The notes under the pieces: generated by a model
What the model saw: the letters and a program-made list of their open reading frames with translations, nothing else
Databases searched by the model: none
What the model was told of the DNA's origin: nothing
Program-made: the position numbers and the translations under genes
Source: Pirellulaceae bacterium
Lineage (GTDB): Bacteria > Planctomycetota > Planctomycetia > Pirellulales > Pirellulaceae
Length of the DNA: 41,260 bases
Reading direction: 5' to 3'
NCBI GenBank assembly: GCA_024102795.1
Contig: JAGFJK010000080.1
Location: 1-41,260, forward strand
Shown here: positions 17,117-25,026 of the stretch, one piece after another
Numbering within the stretch: the stretch's first letter is position 1
Layout: each line of letters begins with the position of its first letter

Positions 17117-18841
17117 GTGCACACCAACGCGAACATCGTCGGCTGCTGGGTCCGCGTCCTGTTACCCTTTGGATGGACCGCGGGGGAAGGGGCGTTCCCG
17201 GAAGTCTGCCAGTCCTTGACAAAGGACGCGGGGGCGAGATGGGAAGACCGCAACTTGCGGGACGCCACCGGGAAGCTCGCGCATTCGGAGTACTTTCGAG
17301 AGTATCTGCCACCAGTTAGCGGCTTCTTGTTCGCGGAAGCCGGCGAGGCGGGGTGCCGTTACTTTCAGATGCCGAAGGACGGGATTCCCGAAGCACTGCG
17401 TCGGGATTCCGTCGCCTGGTGCCGGCGATTGGACCCGGACGAGTCGACGGTGGGCGCCGCTCGCAAGCCCGGTTCGCCCACGCCGCGCGGAATCCAACTG
17501 CTGGGGCTCGGCACCGACCGGGCTGTGTGGCGCGCCTCGGCTCCGAACACGGATGCTGCGCCGGACGGCGGCCCGCTGGCGCTGCGGATCAGCCTGGAAT
17601 CGAACGCTCGCCTGGAGCTGTGGTTGAGCAAACTGGGCGTCGGTGTCGTGTCACTGTCGTTAGTTTGCCGGCCGGACGACGAGCGTACCGCCGAATTCGC
17701 CGACGCGGTGGTTGAACTGAACCACGCGCTGGTCACCGGTCAGCAAGCCATCTGGTTCGGTTCGCCGACCGCCGCCGTTCCGTCGCAGCATCTGCATGAG
17801 TGGCTGCGGCAACAGCTGCGGCCTTTGACTTCACGGGCCCCAGTCGATTTCGAATTGCGGGGCGTGGCGTATACGGCATTGGCGGTGGCGCAGCCCGGAA
17901 CGCGCGATTCGGCTTTCGATGCTGACTTGGATCGGCGACTATCCCATCTGGCGCAAGTCCACCCAAGGTCGCATCCGGGCGAGGACCAGGATCGCCACGC
18001 GCGTCCGTTGAAGGTCAATCGACACCACCGCTGCGCGATCGGCCTGGGCGGGTCGGCTCACGCCGCGCTGGTTCCTGTGGAGCCTTCCGGACATTACGAC
18101 GCGAACCGCCTGCGCCGCATTCAAATGGAATACTTTCCCGGTTTTCTGTTGGCGCAGATCCAGCGGCTCTGCCTGCAGCAGTTCGTCAGCCAATCGGCCG
18201 AGACGTCGCGTATCACGGACCAACTGAGCGGGCGGGCCCATGCGGAGCGCCTGGCGAACAGCGTGATGCGGTTCGGTCTGGAGGGCGAATTCGTTCAAGC
18301 CTGCTGGCGGGAGACTCCGCAAAGGCACCACGAGCTGGCCCAGCAGGCTTGCCTGGTACACGAGGGCACGCGGACCGTGCGTTCGGCGATGAGTGACTTC
18401 GCCGCCGTTTCCAGCCGGCAGTACGAGCGCGAGCAGCGGGAGGCGTCCGAGCGATCGGCCGAGACCCATCGCCGCGAGGCGGCACAATCGGAACGCACGA
18501 TGCAAGTACTGGAAGTCTTTATTGTGACTTTCTACTCGGTGGAACTGGCCCACATCCTGGGTGAGGCCTTCGGGTTCGGGCACACGCGGTTCGTGGGCTG
18601 GTCGTTGATCCTGGTGGCGCTGGGCAGTTTCGGCATGGGCTCGCTGCTGGTTTCCTGGAAGTGGTTGAAGAAACGCCGTCCCGGTTGGACGATCCTGGCC
18701 CTGTTCCTGATGGCCAGCTTGATTCACGCGGCATTCCTGGGGGCGAACGCCTGGTGGAAGGTGTCGGCATCGCAGGCCGCTCCGAAAGCCAACGCGACCA
18801 CCACCACCTCGCCCGGCCCGCAACCGCAGGACGGGCACTGA
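17117..18841 (+). CDS. CRISPR-linked membrane protein with CorA-like layout
   Basis: A 574-residue protein; GTG 17117 is the furthest plausible start and has no clear ribosome site, so the N-terminus is uncertain. Residues 1-330 form a soluble alpha/beta region beginning VRVLLPFGWTAGEGAF. About 340-460 is helical and ends in a charged coil (QYEREQREASERSAETHRRE). Three membrane helices follow at about 463-487, 492-515 and 524-547, then a short Pro/Thr tail. A soluble domain, long helix and C-terminal spans is the layout of CorA channels; CorA-like proteins are known type III accessory effectors. I see no GMN motif, so the assignment rests on layout and position. It lies 48 bases upstream of the CARF gene, in the same direction as the cas genes. 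A candidate membrane-acting abortive-infection effector. Confidence 0.5.
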   Translation: MHTNANIVGCWVRVLLPFGWTAGEGAFPEVCQSLTKDAGARWEDRNLRDATGKLAHSEYFREYLPPVSGFLFAEAGEAGCRYFQMPKDGIPEALRRDSVAWCRRLDPDESTVGAARKPGSPTPRGIQLLGLGTDRAVWRASAPNTDAAPDGGPLALRISLESNARLELWLSKLGVGVVSLSLVCRPDDERTAEFADAVVELNHALVTGQQAIWFGSPTAAVPSQHLHEWLRQQLRPLTSRAPVDFELRGVAYTALAVAQPGTRDSAFDADLDRRLSHLAQVHPRSHPGEDQDRHARPLKVNRHHRCAIGLGGSAHAALVPVEPSGHYDANRLRRIQMEYFPGFLLAQIQRLCLQQFVSQSAETSRITDQLSGRAHAERLANSVMRFGLEGEFVQACWRETPQRHHELAQQACLVHEGTRTVRSAMSDFAAVSSRQYEREQREASERSAETHRREAAQSERTMQVLEVFIVTFYSVELAHILGEAFGFGHTRFVGWSLILVALGSFGMGSLLVSWKWLKKRRPGWTILALFLMASLIHAAFLGANAWWKVSASQAAPKANATTTTSPGPQPQDGH

Positions 18842-18889
18842 GCGGATCGGACAGACCGGTACCACCCCAGCTTCGAGGATGCCTGGACA

Positions 18890-20956
18890 ATGAAAGCCAA
18901 GGAACAACTCTTGAAGCTGATTAAGGAAGTTCAGGAGGAGTTTTCCAATCAGTATGGGAACGAGTGGGATGGAAGGCGACGGGAGCATCTGCCTTTGTCG
19001 TTCGCGATTCTGGAAGAGACCTTGCCAGCGAGCCATGACGATCCGCAACATCTGCCGGCGGTCGAGCAGGCGCATCGACGGTATCTGGACTCGCAACGGA
19101 AAGACAAGACATTGTTCCTGGTAATGGGCTATTCCCCGGAACAAATTGTCTTGAGCATGGCAGTGCACGTGTGCTGCTTCCAGTGTCGCCGAATCATCCC
19201 CGTCACAACGCATGACGTCTGGGCCAGTACTCACAACGGTGCGGACATCCAGCCTTGGTGGGACGACTTCCTGGCGTCGCGGCCGCAACAAGCCCAGGAG
19301 TTGTCGTGGGACCGGCTGGTGAGCGCCGAGGACTGCGTGCAGGTCTCGGAGCGGTCCCCCAGCGACGTGTTCAAGCACCTGCGGAGGAGGATGCGGGCGC
19401 TGGTCAAACGCCAACAGTTGGACCCCTTGGGCTTCGCGGTCGACGCGACGGGCGGCACGAAACCGATGGACTCCGGCGCCGCCGCCTTCGCCGCCTACTA
19501 CGACCTGCCAGCGTATTACATCGCCAGCGGCGAGTACAATTCGGACCTGCGCCGTCCCGATCCGACGACCGCGATCTACCAGCTTCTCGACCGTCCCTTG
19601 GCCACGTTCTCGCATGCGAACCGGCAATCCCTGTGGCGAGCCGTCCAGGCCTGCGATTTCCCGCTGGCCGCGGAATTGCAGAAGGAAATCGATGAGGCGA
19701 TTGGACAGGCGGGCGAATTCGCTGGGTACTTCGAGGAGGTTGACCGCCGGAACAGCCAGTCGCTGGGGTTGCTGATTGACGCGTCCAGGACTTGGTTGCG
19801 AGATGGGTATTACGACCAGACAACACTGCTCGGCGGGCTGGCAGACGGGCTGGCGGGTGAAACAGTTGCGCCCTCTCGTATTGTCGGCTATCTGCAGTCG
19901 GCGACGAAGGGAGCGGAGGCGGACCAGGCGACACCGACGCCGAGGGAACTTGTGCGCCGGATGCGAGAGGAAACTTCCCATGGTAATTGGCGTCTGGTGA
20001 TGGAGAATTTCGTGGCGGAATACTACCGGCTCCGTTGCCTGGCAAAACTAGACTTGGGCGAAGACCCGGAAGACACATCCCAGTCGGCTCCGCCAGAGAA
20101 CCCTCGCGAGATCCTGACGGTCGGTTATGGGTTGGCTGAGTCGATCATTGACAGCCTGTGGTACCTGCCCCGTTGCCGGCAGGCGCTGCGGGTGTCCCGT
20201 GTGAGTGGCTTGCCGTGGGATGAGCTTGGCGATGAGGAGCGGCAAACCATGGGGAAGCTTGGTTGGAGTCGGCCCAACCTGGAGTTTTTTCGAATGAAAT
20301 ATAAGGAGAAGCTCCTGTTGCTCGTACACTTCGACCCGCCGCGTGAAACACCGACCGGGAATCAGCACGAAGCGGTCGAGTTCAAAGACGTCTGGTGCCG
20401 CAAGGACCTGAATGGGGACCGCCTCACTGGAGAGATGCGACTGAACGTACTGAATGCGGATGGGAACCTGCCTGCCATCGATCGTGACCCACCCGACCAG
20501 GAACAGAATGCCTACATCCTCGCCGTCACAATGACCATGCAGGATCGATCCCTCAATCGGGTGTATGCGGCCCGCTGTCGCAGCAAGAGCAACTTCGGGA
20601 ATTGTCTGGGAGTGTTCTTTGGAAAGTCGAGTTGGGGCGATTTGCGCCACATGATTACGCATGTCCGAGTGCCGGTGACCGATGGCATGCGAAAGGTTTC
20701 GGCGGAAGTCATGTATCATTACCTCCCGCGGCTGATCGAACTGTATCGGCGAATCGCGGAGGTTGAAGTGGATGAATTCGGAAGCGAAGTGTTGGCCCCC
20801 GGCGCCTCCCCGAGATTGCCGGTGGACCTGGATCTTGCCATGGAACCGGGCTGGTTGCGGTGGCGCGGCGATCCCGAGTGGGCGCCTGACAAGTTCGCGC
20901 CGTGGTTGATGGTGTCCGAGTCGGCCATCCGCAAATGGCTGGGACTGGAGTTCTGA
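18890..20956 (+). CDS. CARF-domain effector, probably CARF-HEPN (Csm6/TIGR02710-like)
   Basis: A 688-residue protein. After a 70-residue helical lead, KTLFLVMGYSPEQIVLSM (about 73-90) and FAVDATGGTKPMDSGAAAF (182-200) form the two ligand-facing motifs of a CARF Rossmann fold; the TGGTK loop is especially diagnostic. About 290-375 is helical and contains Arg359-x4-His364 in MREETSHG, fitting the RxxxxH ribonuclease motif of HEPN domains, after an LLIDASRTWLRDGYYDQ segment like that of TIGR02710 proteins. The last 300 residues I do not recognise. CARF-HEPN proteins bind cyclic oligoadenylate made by Cas10 and cut RNA non-specifically. The stop is 1 base before the cas10 ATG, so the gene is co-translated with the effector complex. 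The CARF call is firm; HEPN is tentative. Confidence 0.72.
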   Translation: MKAKEQLLKLIKEVQEEFSNQYGNEWDGRRREHLPLSFAILEETLPASHDDPQHLPAVEQAHRRYLDSQRKDKTLFLVMGYSPEQIVLSMAVHVCCFQCRRIIPVTTHDVWASTHNGADIQPWWDDFLASRPQQAQELSWDRLVSAEDCVQVSERSPSDVFKHLRRRMRALVKRQQLDPLGFAVDATGGTKPMDSGAAAFAAYYDLPAYYIASGEYNSDLRRPDPTTAIYQLLDRPLATFSHANRQSLWRAVQACDFPLAAELQKEIDEAIGQAGEFAGYFEEVDRRNSQSLGLLIDASRTWLRDGYYDQTTLLGGLADGLAGETVAPSRIVGYLQSATKGAEADQATPTPRELVRRMREETSHGNWRLVMENFVAEYYRLRCLAKLDLGEDPEDTSQSAPPENPREILTVGYGLAESIIDSLWYLPRCRQALRVSRVSGLPWDELGDEERQTMGKLGWSRPNLEFFRMKYKEKLLLLVHFDPPRETPTGNQHEAVEFKDVWCRKDLNGDRLTGEMRLNVLNADGNLPAIDRDPPDQEQNAYILAVTMTMQDRSLNRVYAARCRSKSNFGNCLGVFFGKSSWGDLRHMITHVRVPVTDGMRKVSAEVMYHYLPRLIELYRRIAEVEVDEFGSEVLAPGASPRLPVDLDLAMEPGWLRWRGDPEWAPDKFAPWLMVSESAIRKWLGLEF

Positions 20957-20957
20957 C

Positions 20958-22646
20958 ATGACGGACGTAACGCTTTCCGGGGCCGGTGGCGGAACTTCGT
21001 GGCTGGTGGCCACCGACGTCGACGCGGTTCAGTCCTACCTGCTGCAATCGGTGCACTTGTCCACCATCGCGGGCGCCAGCTCGCTATTGGTCCAAGCGGA
21101 CGATAAGTGCCGCAAACTCGCCGATCAGCACCAAGGATTTGTCGTCATGGCGACCGGGGGAATCTCGCTGGTTGAGTTCGGCGACAAGAGCCAGGCCCGG
21201 CTATATGCGGAGGAAATCTCCAGTTGGTTTCGACAGCACACGGTGTCGGGGCACCTTACGACCAGTGGTCCCGTCGAGCGGAAGGCCGGGGAAGAGTTCG
21301 GGGAGGTCGCGCGGAAGACCTTCCAGCGGCTGGAAGACCAGAAGCGCCGCGGCTTTCCGCATGGGCAGTTCGCCGCCATTCCGCAAGGGCAACCGTGCCA
21401 GTCCTGCGGAACCGAAATCGCCGTAAAGCGAGTGCTTTTCGGCCGCGGACCCGCCGCGGAGATGCGTTGGCTCGGTGAGTCGTGCCAGAAAAAGTACGAT
21501 CGGCGACATCGTCTGTTCTGGCTGGAATGGCTCAAGGATACAAATCACCCGAATCACCAACGTTGGGAACACGTAAGCGCCGGGCGGCACGTCGCGTACG
21601 ATTTCAATTTGCTGGCCGGCGACCACGACCTGGGATTGATTGTCGCCGACGCGGACGGCACGGGACGACTGATCAGGCAATTGGTCGAGGACAAACTGCC
21701 GGCCGAGAAGTGGAGAGAATTCTCCGACGGGCTTGCCAGGCTGTCGCGGAACACCGTCACCGACGCCATCGACAAGATCGTGCCGGACCGCTTTCTGGCC
21801 GACACGCAGTCGTTGTTGCTGCCCGTGCTGCCCCTGTTTTGCGGTGGCGACGACATGGTGATTGCCTGCCGCGGCGACCTGGCCCTGCCGCTGGCATCGT
21901 TCATGTGCCGGCGATTCGCGGAGGCCGAAAAGCCCTGGCTTCCCCAGGCGGCGAAGCTCGGCCTGTCGGCGGCCGTCGTGGTCACCCGTCCGGGCTTTCC
22001 TTTCCGGATCGCCCACCGGCTGGGATCACAGTTGCTGAAGGCCGCCAAGCGCGAGGCCCGGCGACTTGGCTGGCGCGACCAGGGAATCGGGGCCGTGGAC
22101 TACGCCTTGATCACCGAGTCGATGGCCGACTTGGATACGCTCACGCACGACAGGGTCCTGTGCGACCCCGCGAAGCGGCTGTCGATTGTCTTCACAGGCC
22201 GGCCGTATCGGGCCGCCGACAGCGGTGAACGCTCGATCGGATCGCTGGACAAGGCCGTGCTACAACTGCGCGGGGGCGACTTTCCGCGCACCAGGCTGCA
22301 CGAACTCCGGTCCCTGCTGACACTCTCGGAGTGGACCGGCGAAGCCGTGGGCGAACAGGTTGACAGGAGCGTCGACCAGGTACGTGGTATTCGAGAGGAG
22401 GTCGAACTTCGCTTCAAGGACTGGTTGTCGCGAACCGAGCGTCAAGTCAATTGGTCGAAATCGCTGCGGGAGCTGAACGAGACCCTGGGGTTGCGGACTG
22501 TCGGCGGTAGCTCGCTCGGCTGCTGGTACGCGAGTTCCGAAACGAATCCGAAACGGGAGACGTGTCAGTCCCCGCTGGGCGACCTTGCGGATGGGCTGCG
22601 GTTGTTCGGCACGCTGGATCGAGCGGCGAACGGAGAGTCAGCATGA
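20958..22646 (+). CDS. cas10: Cas10, HD-less, with intact GGDD cyclase motif
   Basis: A 562-residue protein, short for Cas10. It opens directly with the first Palm domain (VATDVDAVQSYLLQS, about 17-31, and IAGASSLL), so the usual N-terminal HD nuclease is missing. A zinc-binding part has Cys147-x2-Cys150 and Cys176. The second Palm has VADADGTG (229-236) and CGGDDMVIA with Gly296-Gly-Asp-Asp299, the metal-binding cyclase site, unchanged. The C-terminal 130 residues are helical. The protein should therefore make cyclic oligoadenylate on target RNA binding but lack Cas10 DNase activity. Its neighbours supply CARF and membrane effectors upstream and the RAMP backbone downstream. Its stop overlaps the next start (ATGA). 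Confidence 0.92.
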   Translation: MTDVTLSGAGGGTSWLVATDVDAVQSYLLQSVHLSTIAGASSLLVQADDKCRKLADQHQGFVVMATGGISLVEFGDKSQARLYAEEISSWFRQHTVSGHLTTSGPVERKAGEEFGEVARKTFQRLEDQKRRGFPHGQFAAIPQGQPCQSCGTEIAVKRVLFGRGPAAEMRWLGESCQKKYDRRHRLFWLEWLKDTNHPNHQRWEHVSAGRHVAYDFNLLAGDHDLGLIVADADGTGRLIRQLVEDKLPAEKWREFSDGLARLSRNTVTDAIDKIVPDRFLADTQSLLLPVLPLFCGGDDMVIACRGDLALPLASFMCRRFAEAEKPWLPQAAKLGLSAAVVVTRPGFPFRIAHRLGSQLLKAAKREARRLGWRDQGIGAVDYALITESMADLDTLTHDRVLCDPAKRLSIVFTGRPYRAADSGERSIGSLDKAVLQLRGGDFPRTRLHELRSLLTLSEWTGEAVGEQVDRSVDQVRGIREEVELRFKDWLSRTERQVNWSKSLRELNETLGLRTVGGSSLGCWYASSETNPKRETCQSPLGDLADGLRLFGTLDRAANGESA

Positions 22647-25018
22647 AATGTGTGATCAAGGCCGAGTTTCAAGTGCTGTCCGATTTCCACCTGGGCAGCG
22701 GAAGCGGACGGGGACGGACGATTGACGCCCAAGTCCTGAAGGACGCGTTGGGCCGTCCCTACCTGCCGGGCTCGTCGATCAAGGGACTGGCGCGCGCCCA
22801 CGCTTGCAACTCGATTGCCCCGGCCCTGACCGAGTTCCGGGACGTGCTGGAGGCGGTGTTCGGCATTCAAGGCCACGATCGGGGCTGGTTCTACTTCCAC
22901 GACGCGCGGCTCCGCGATCCCCAGGTTCGGCCCCGCCCCGCGGTCGTGGGCCGCAGCAGCCGGAGCCCGAAGACGGGCGCAACGGAGAAACATCATCTGT
23001 TCTACAACGAGGTGGCGGCGGGAGCGACGTTCGAAGGGCTGATCGAAGCCGAGGACCTGCCCGATGGCCAGGCTGGGTCGAAGGCCGTGCTGCTGGTCAT
23101 GATGGCTCTGCGGCGGATCGAGGCCCTGGGCGCCAGTCGCCGCCGTGGTCTCGGACAGTGCCAGGTCAAGGTTACGCTGGTCGAGCCGGCGATTGCCGCT
23201 GAGCGATCCATTGGCGGTGGGCCCCTGGTGATCGCAGCGATGCAGCACGCGGCCGATGTGGATTCGGCGGCGACACCGTCCGCGCCGCGGCGCCACTGGC
23301 TGCAGTCGGCGCTGGAGTCGATCGGGCAACCGGGGACGGGCGAGCCCGCCGAGTTCGCGCTGCCGGAGCTCGATCGAGAAGGTGACTCCGACTGGACCTG
23401 CCTGCCGCTGTACGCCGAGGCAGTCACGCCACTGGTCATGGCCGCCGACCAGGGCCCTGACAACATCATCAACAGCCTGGGCTACGTGCCCGGCTCCACC
23501 ATCCGCGGCGCGGTGGCCTGGTGGTTCCTGCAGCGCGGCCTGTCGGCCGGCGACGCGGTGTTCCAGGAGCTGATTGTCGGCGAGCGGCTGCGTTTTGGAC
23601 CGCTGTATCCTGTGCAGTCGTTCTGGAGCGATCGGCGAACCATGCCGTTTCCCCTGCCGCTGAGCTTTGTCGAGTGCAAGGACCAACCGGGGGCGCTGCG
23701 ACCGGACCGCGCCGATACGGGACATGGCGTGACGGACCGATTGTTCTGGCCCGGCGCGGACACGTGCGGGTGCGGCGAGGCGCTGACCGGCCTGGACGGT
23801 TGGGGAACCATTGCGCAACCCACACCCACGGCCGCCAGAATCACGTTCCGCTTCTGGTCGCACCGGTTGCAAACCATTCAACGGACTGCGATCGACTCGG
23901 CGACCACCCAACGCGCCCGTGCCGGGCAACTGTACGCCACCGAGTCGATTCCGGAAGGGAGCTGGCTGGCGGGATACATCTGGGGGCCGAAATGGGGCCT
24001 CGATTGGCTGAAGTCCACGATCCTGAACGGAAAGCGATTCCTGCGGGTGGGAAAGAGCCGCACGCGCGGCCACGGCAAGGTCTGCCTGTGGCGGGAAGCC
24101 AGCGAGGATAAGGACTTCCTTGCCGCGCGCGACGACACGTATCCACTGGTCTACCGCGCGGGTGGACTCAGCCAGACGCCGCCGGATGACGGATTCACGC
24201 TGTACTGCTACTCGGACTTGATCGCGGTGGACGAGTTTCTGCGGCCCGTGACCACACTGGACGCATCGTGCGTATGGAAGCTGGTGGGAGGCTGCGACTC
24301 TCCGCCGTTCCAGTGCGACAGGGCCTACGTGGCGACGTCCCGCACGACTGGTTTCAACGGTTTGGCGCAGTTGCCCAGAACGGCGGACCTCGGACTGGCG
24401 GCCGGCTCCGCCGCTCGATTCCGCTGGACCTCCGACGACCAGTCGGTTCGAGGCGACGCCTGGAAACTGCTGCGGCGGGCGCACCGCGAGGGAATCGGTC
24501 TCCGGCGAGGCGAGGGCTTTGGCCGGATCATGCTGGATCCGCCCTTTCACGCGGCCCGCGCACGTCAGAACGCCCTGGTCGGCTCCGATGGAACACTGGC
24601 CGAAGATTCCGAACTGATCGCCGCCGACGCTCACGCGGCTCACATCCCGAATTCGTCCGCGCGGACCAACCTGGATCCCCGCCGGATGTCCGAAAACAGG
24701 GTTACGGGTCAAAAGAAGGCGCGCGAGTTGGCGGAGAAGTGTGCCAACCAGCAGTTGCGTGCCGCGGCCGCCCGGTTGCTGTGGACCTGGTCCTGGGATC
24801 TGGATCCACAGCGTCGATTGAGCGACTGGTGCCGGCAGCTTGACGAGGAACCCGGCGACTATGAACGACCGCGAGACAAACCTGATCTGACCTCGAAGCA
24901 GCTTTCGGAATTCCTGAGGCGCGTCGGTCAGCATGCACCCTCGGCAGGTGTGCCGGAGTACTTCCGCTATCTGGCCGAATGCCTGGAATCCGAGTTGCCC
25001 AATTTGCGGGACGAGTGA
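22643..25018 (+). CDS. Cas7-Cas5(Csx10)-helical-tail fusion, III-D type
   Basis: A 791-residue RAMP fusion starting at ATG 22643 inside the cas10 stop. Residues 1-185 are a Csm3-like Cas7: LSDFHLGSGSGRGRTID, then GRPYLPGSSIKGLAR, and a Gly-rich SRRRGLGQCQVK loop. Asp28 lies where the Csm3 RNA-cutting Asp is found. Residues about 250-640 are Csx10-like (the Cas5 of III-D): VTPLVMAADQG, GYVPGSTIRGAVAWWFL, ERLRFGPLYPV, SRTRGHGKV and GIGLRRGEGFGRI. Residues 660-791 form a helical tail, about the size of a Cas11 small subunit, and no separate cas11 gene exists in the operon. This matches the Cas7-Cas5-Cas11 fusion of III-D variants such as that of Synechocystis. The first two domains are firm; Cas11 is inferred from size, helicity and position. 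Confidence 0.82.
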   Translation: MKCVIKAEFQVLSDFHLGSGSGRGRTIDAQVLKDALGRPYLPGSSIKGLARAHACNSIAPALTEFRDVLEAVFGIQGHDRGWFYFHDARLRDPQVRPRPAVVGRSSRSPKTGATEKHHLFYNEVAAGATFEGLIEAEDLPDGQAGSKAVLLVMMALRRIEALGASRRRGLGQCQVKVTLVEPAIAAERSIGGGPLVIAAMQHAADVDSAATPSAPRRHWLQSALESIGQPGTGEPAEFALPELDREGDSDWTCLPLYAEAVTPLVMAADQGPDNIINSLGYVPGSTIRGAVAWWFLQRGLSAGDAVFQELIVGERLRFGPLYPVQSFWSDRRTMPFPLPLSFVECKDQPGALRPDRADTGHGVTDRLFWPGADTCGCGEALTGLDGWGTIAQPTPTAARITFRFWSHRLQTIQRTAIDSATTQRARAGQLYATESIPEGSWLAGYIWGPKWGLDWLKSTILNGKRFLRVGKSRTRGHGKVCLWREASEDKDFLAARDDTYPLVYRAGGLSQTPPDDGFTLYCYSDLIAVDEFLRPVTTLDASCVWKLVGGCDSPPFQCDRAYVATSRTTGFNGLAQLPRTADLGLAAGSAARFRWTSDDQSVRGDAWKLLRRAHREGIGLRRGEGFGRIMLDPPFHAARARQNALVGSDGTLAEDSELIAADAHAAHIPNSSARTNLDPRRMSENRVTGQKKARELAEKCANQQLRAAAARLLWTWSWDLDPQRRLSDWCRQLDEEPGDYERPRDKPDLTSKQLSEFLRRVGQHAPSAGVPEYFRYLAECLESELPNLRDE

Positions 25019-25026
25019 GGTGAGAC

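Noticed and set aside
16766-17122. Minus-strand ORF of 118 codons between the IS element and the CRISPR operon
   Set aside because: No recognisable domain; it overlaps the start of the CRISPR-linked membrane gene. The C-terminal text seems vaguely familiar as intergenic sequence, but I cannot support a gene.
17939-19981. Minus-strand ORF of 680 codons
   Set aside because: It lies antisense to the membrane and CARF genes, has low-complexity Arg/Gln/His-rich composition and no family resemblance; it is a high-GC shadow.
22565-24934. Minus-strand ORF of 789 codons
   Set aside because: A shadow of the Cas7-Csx10 fusion gene; no recognisable domain.
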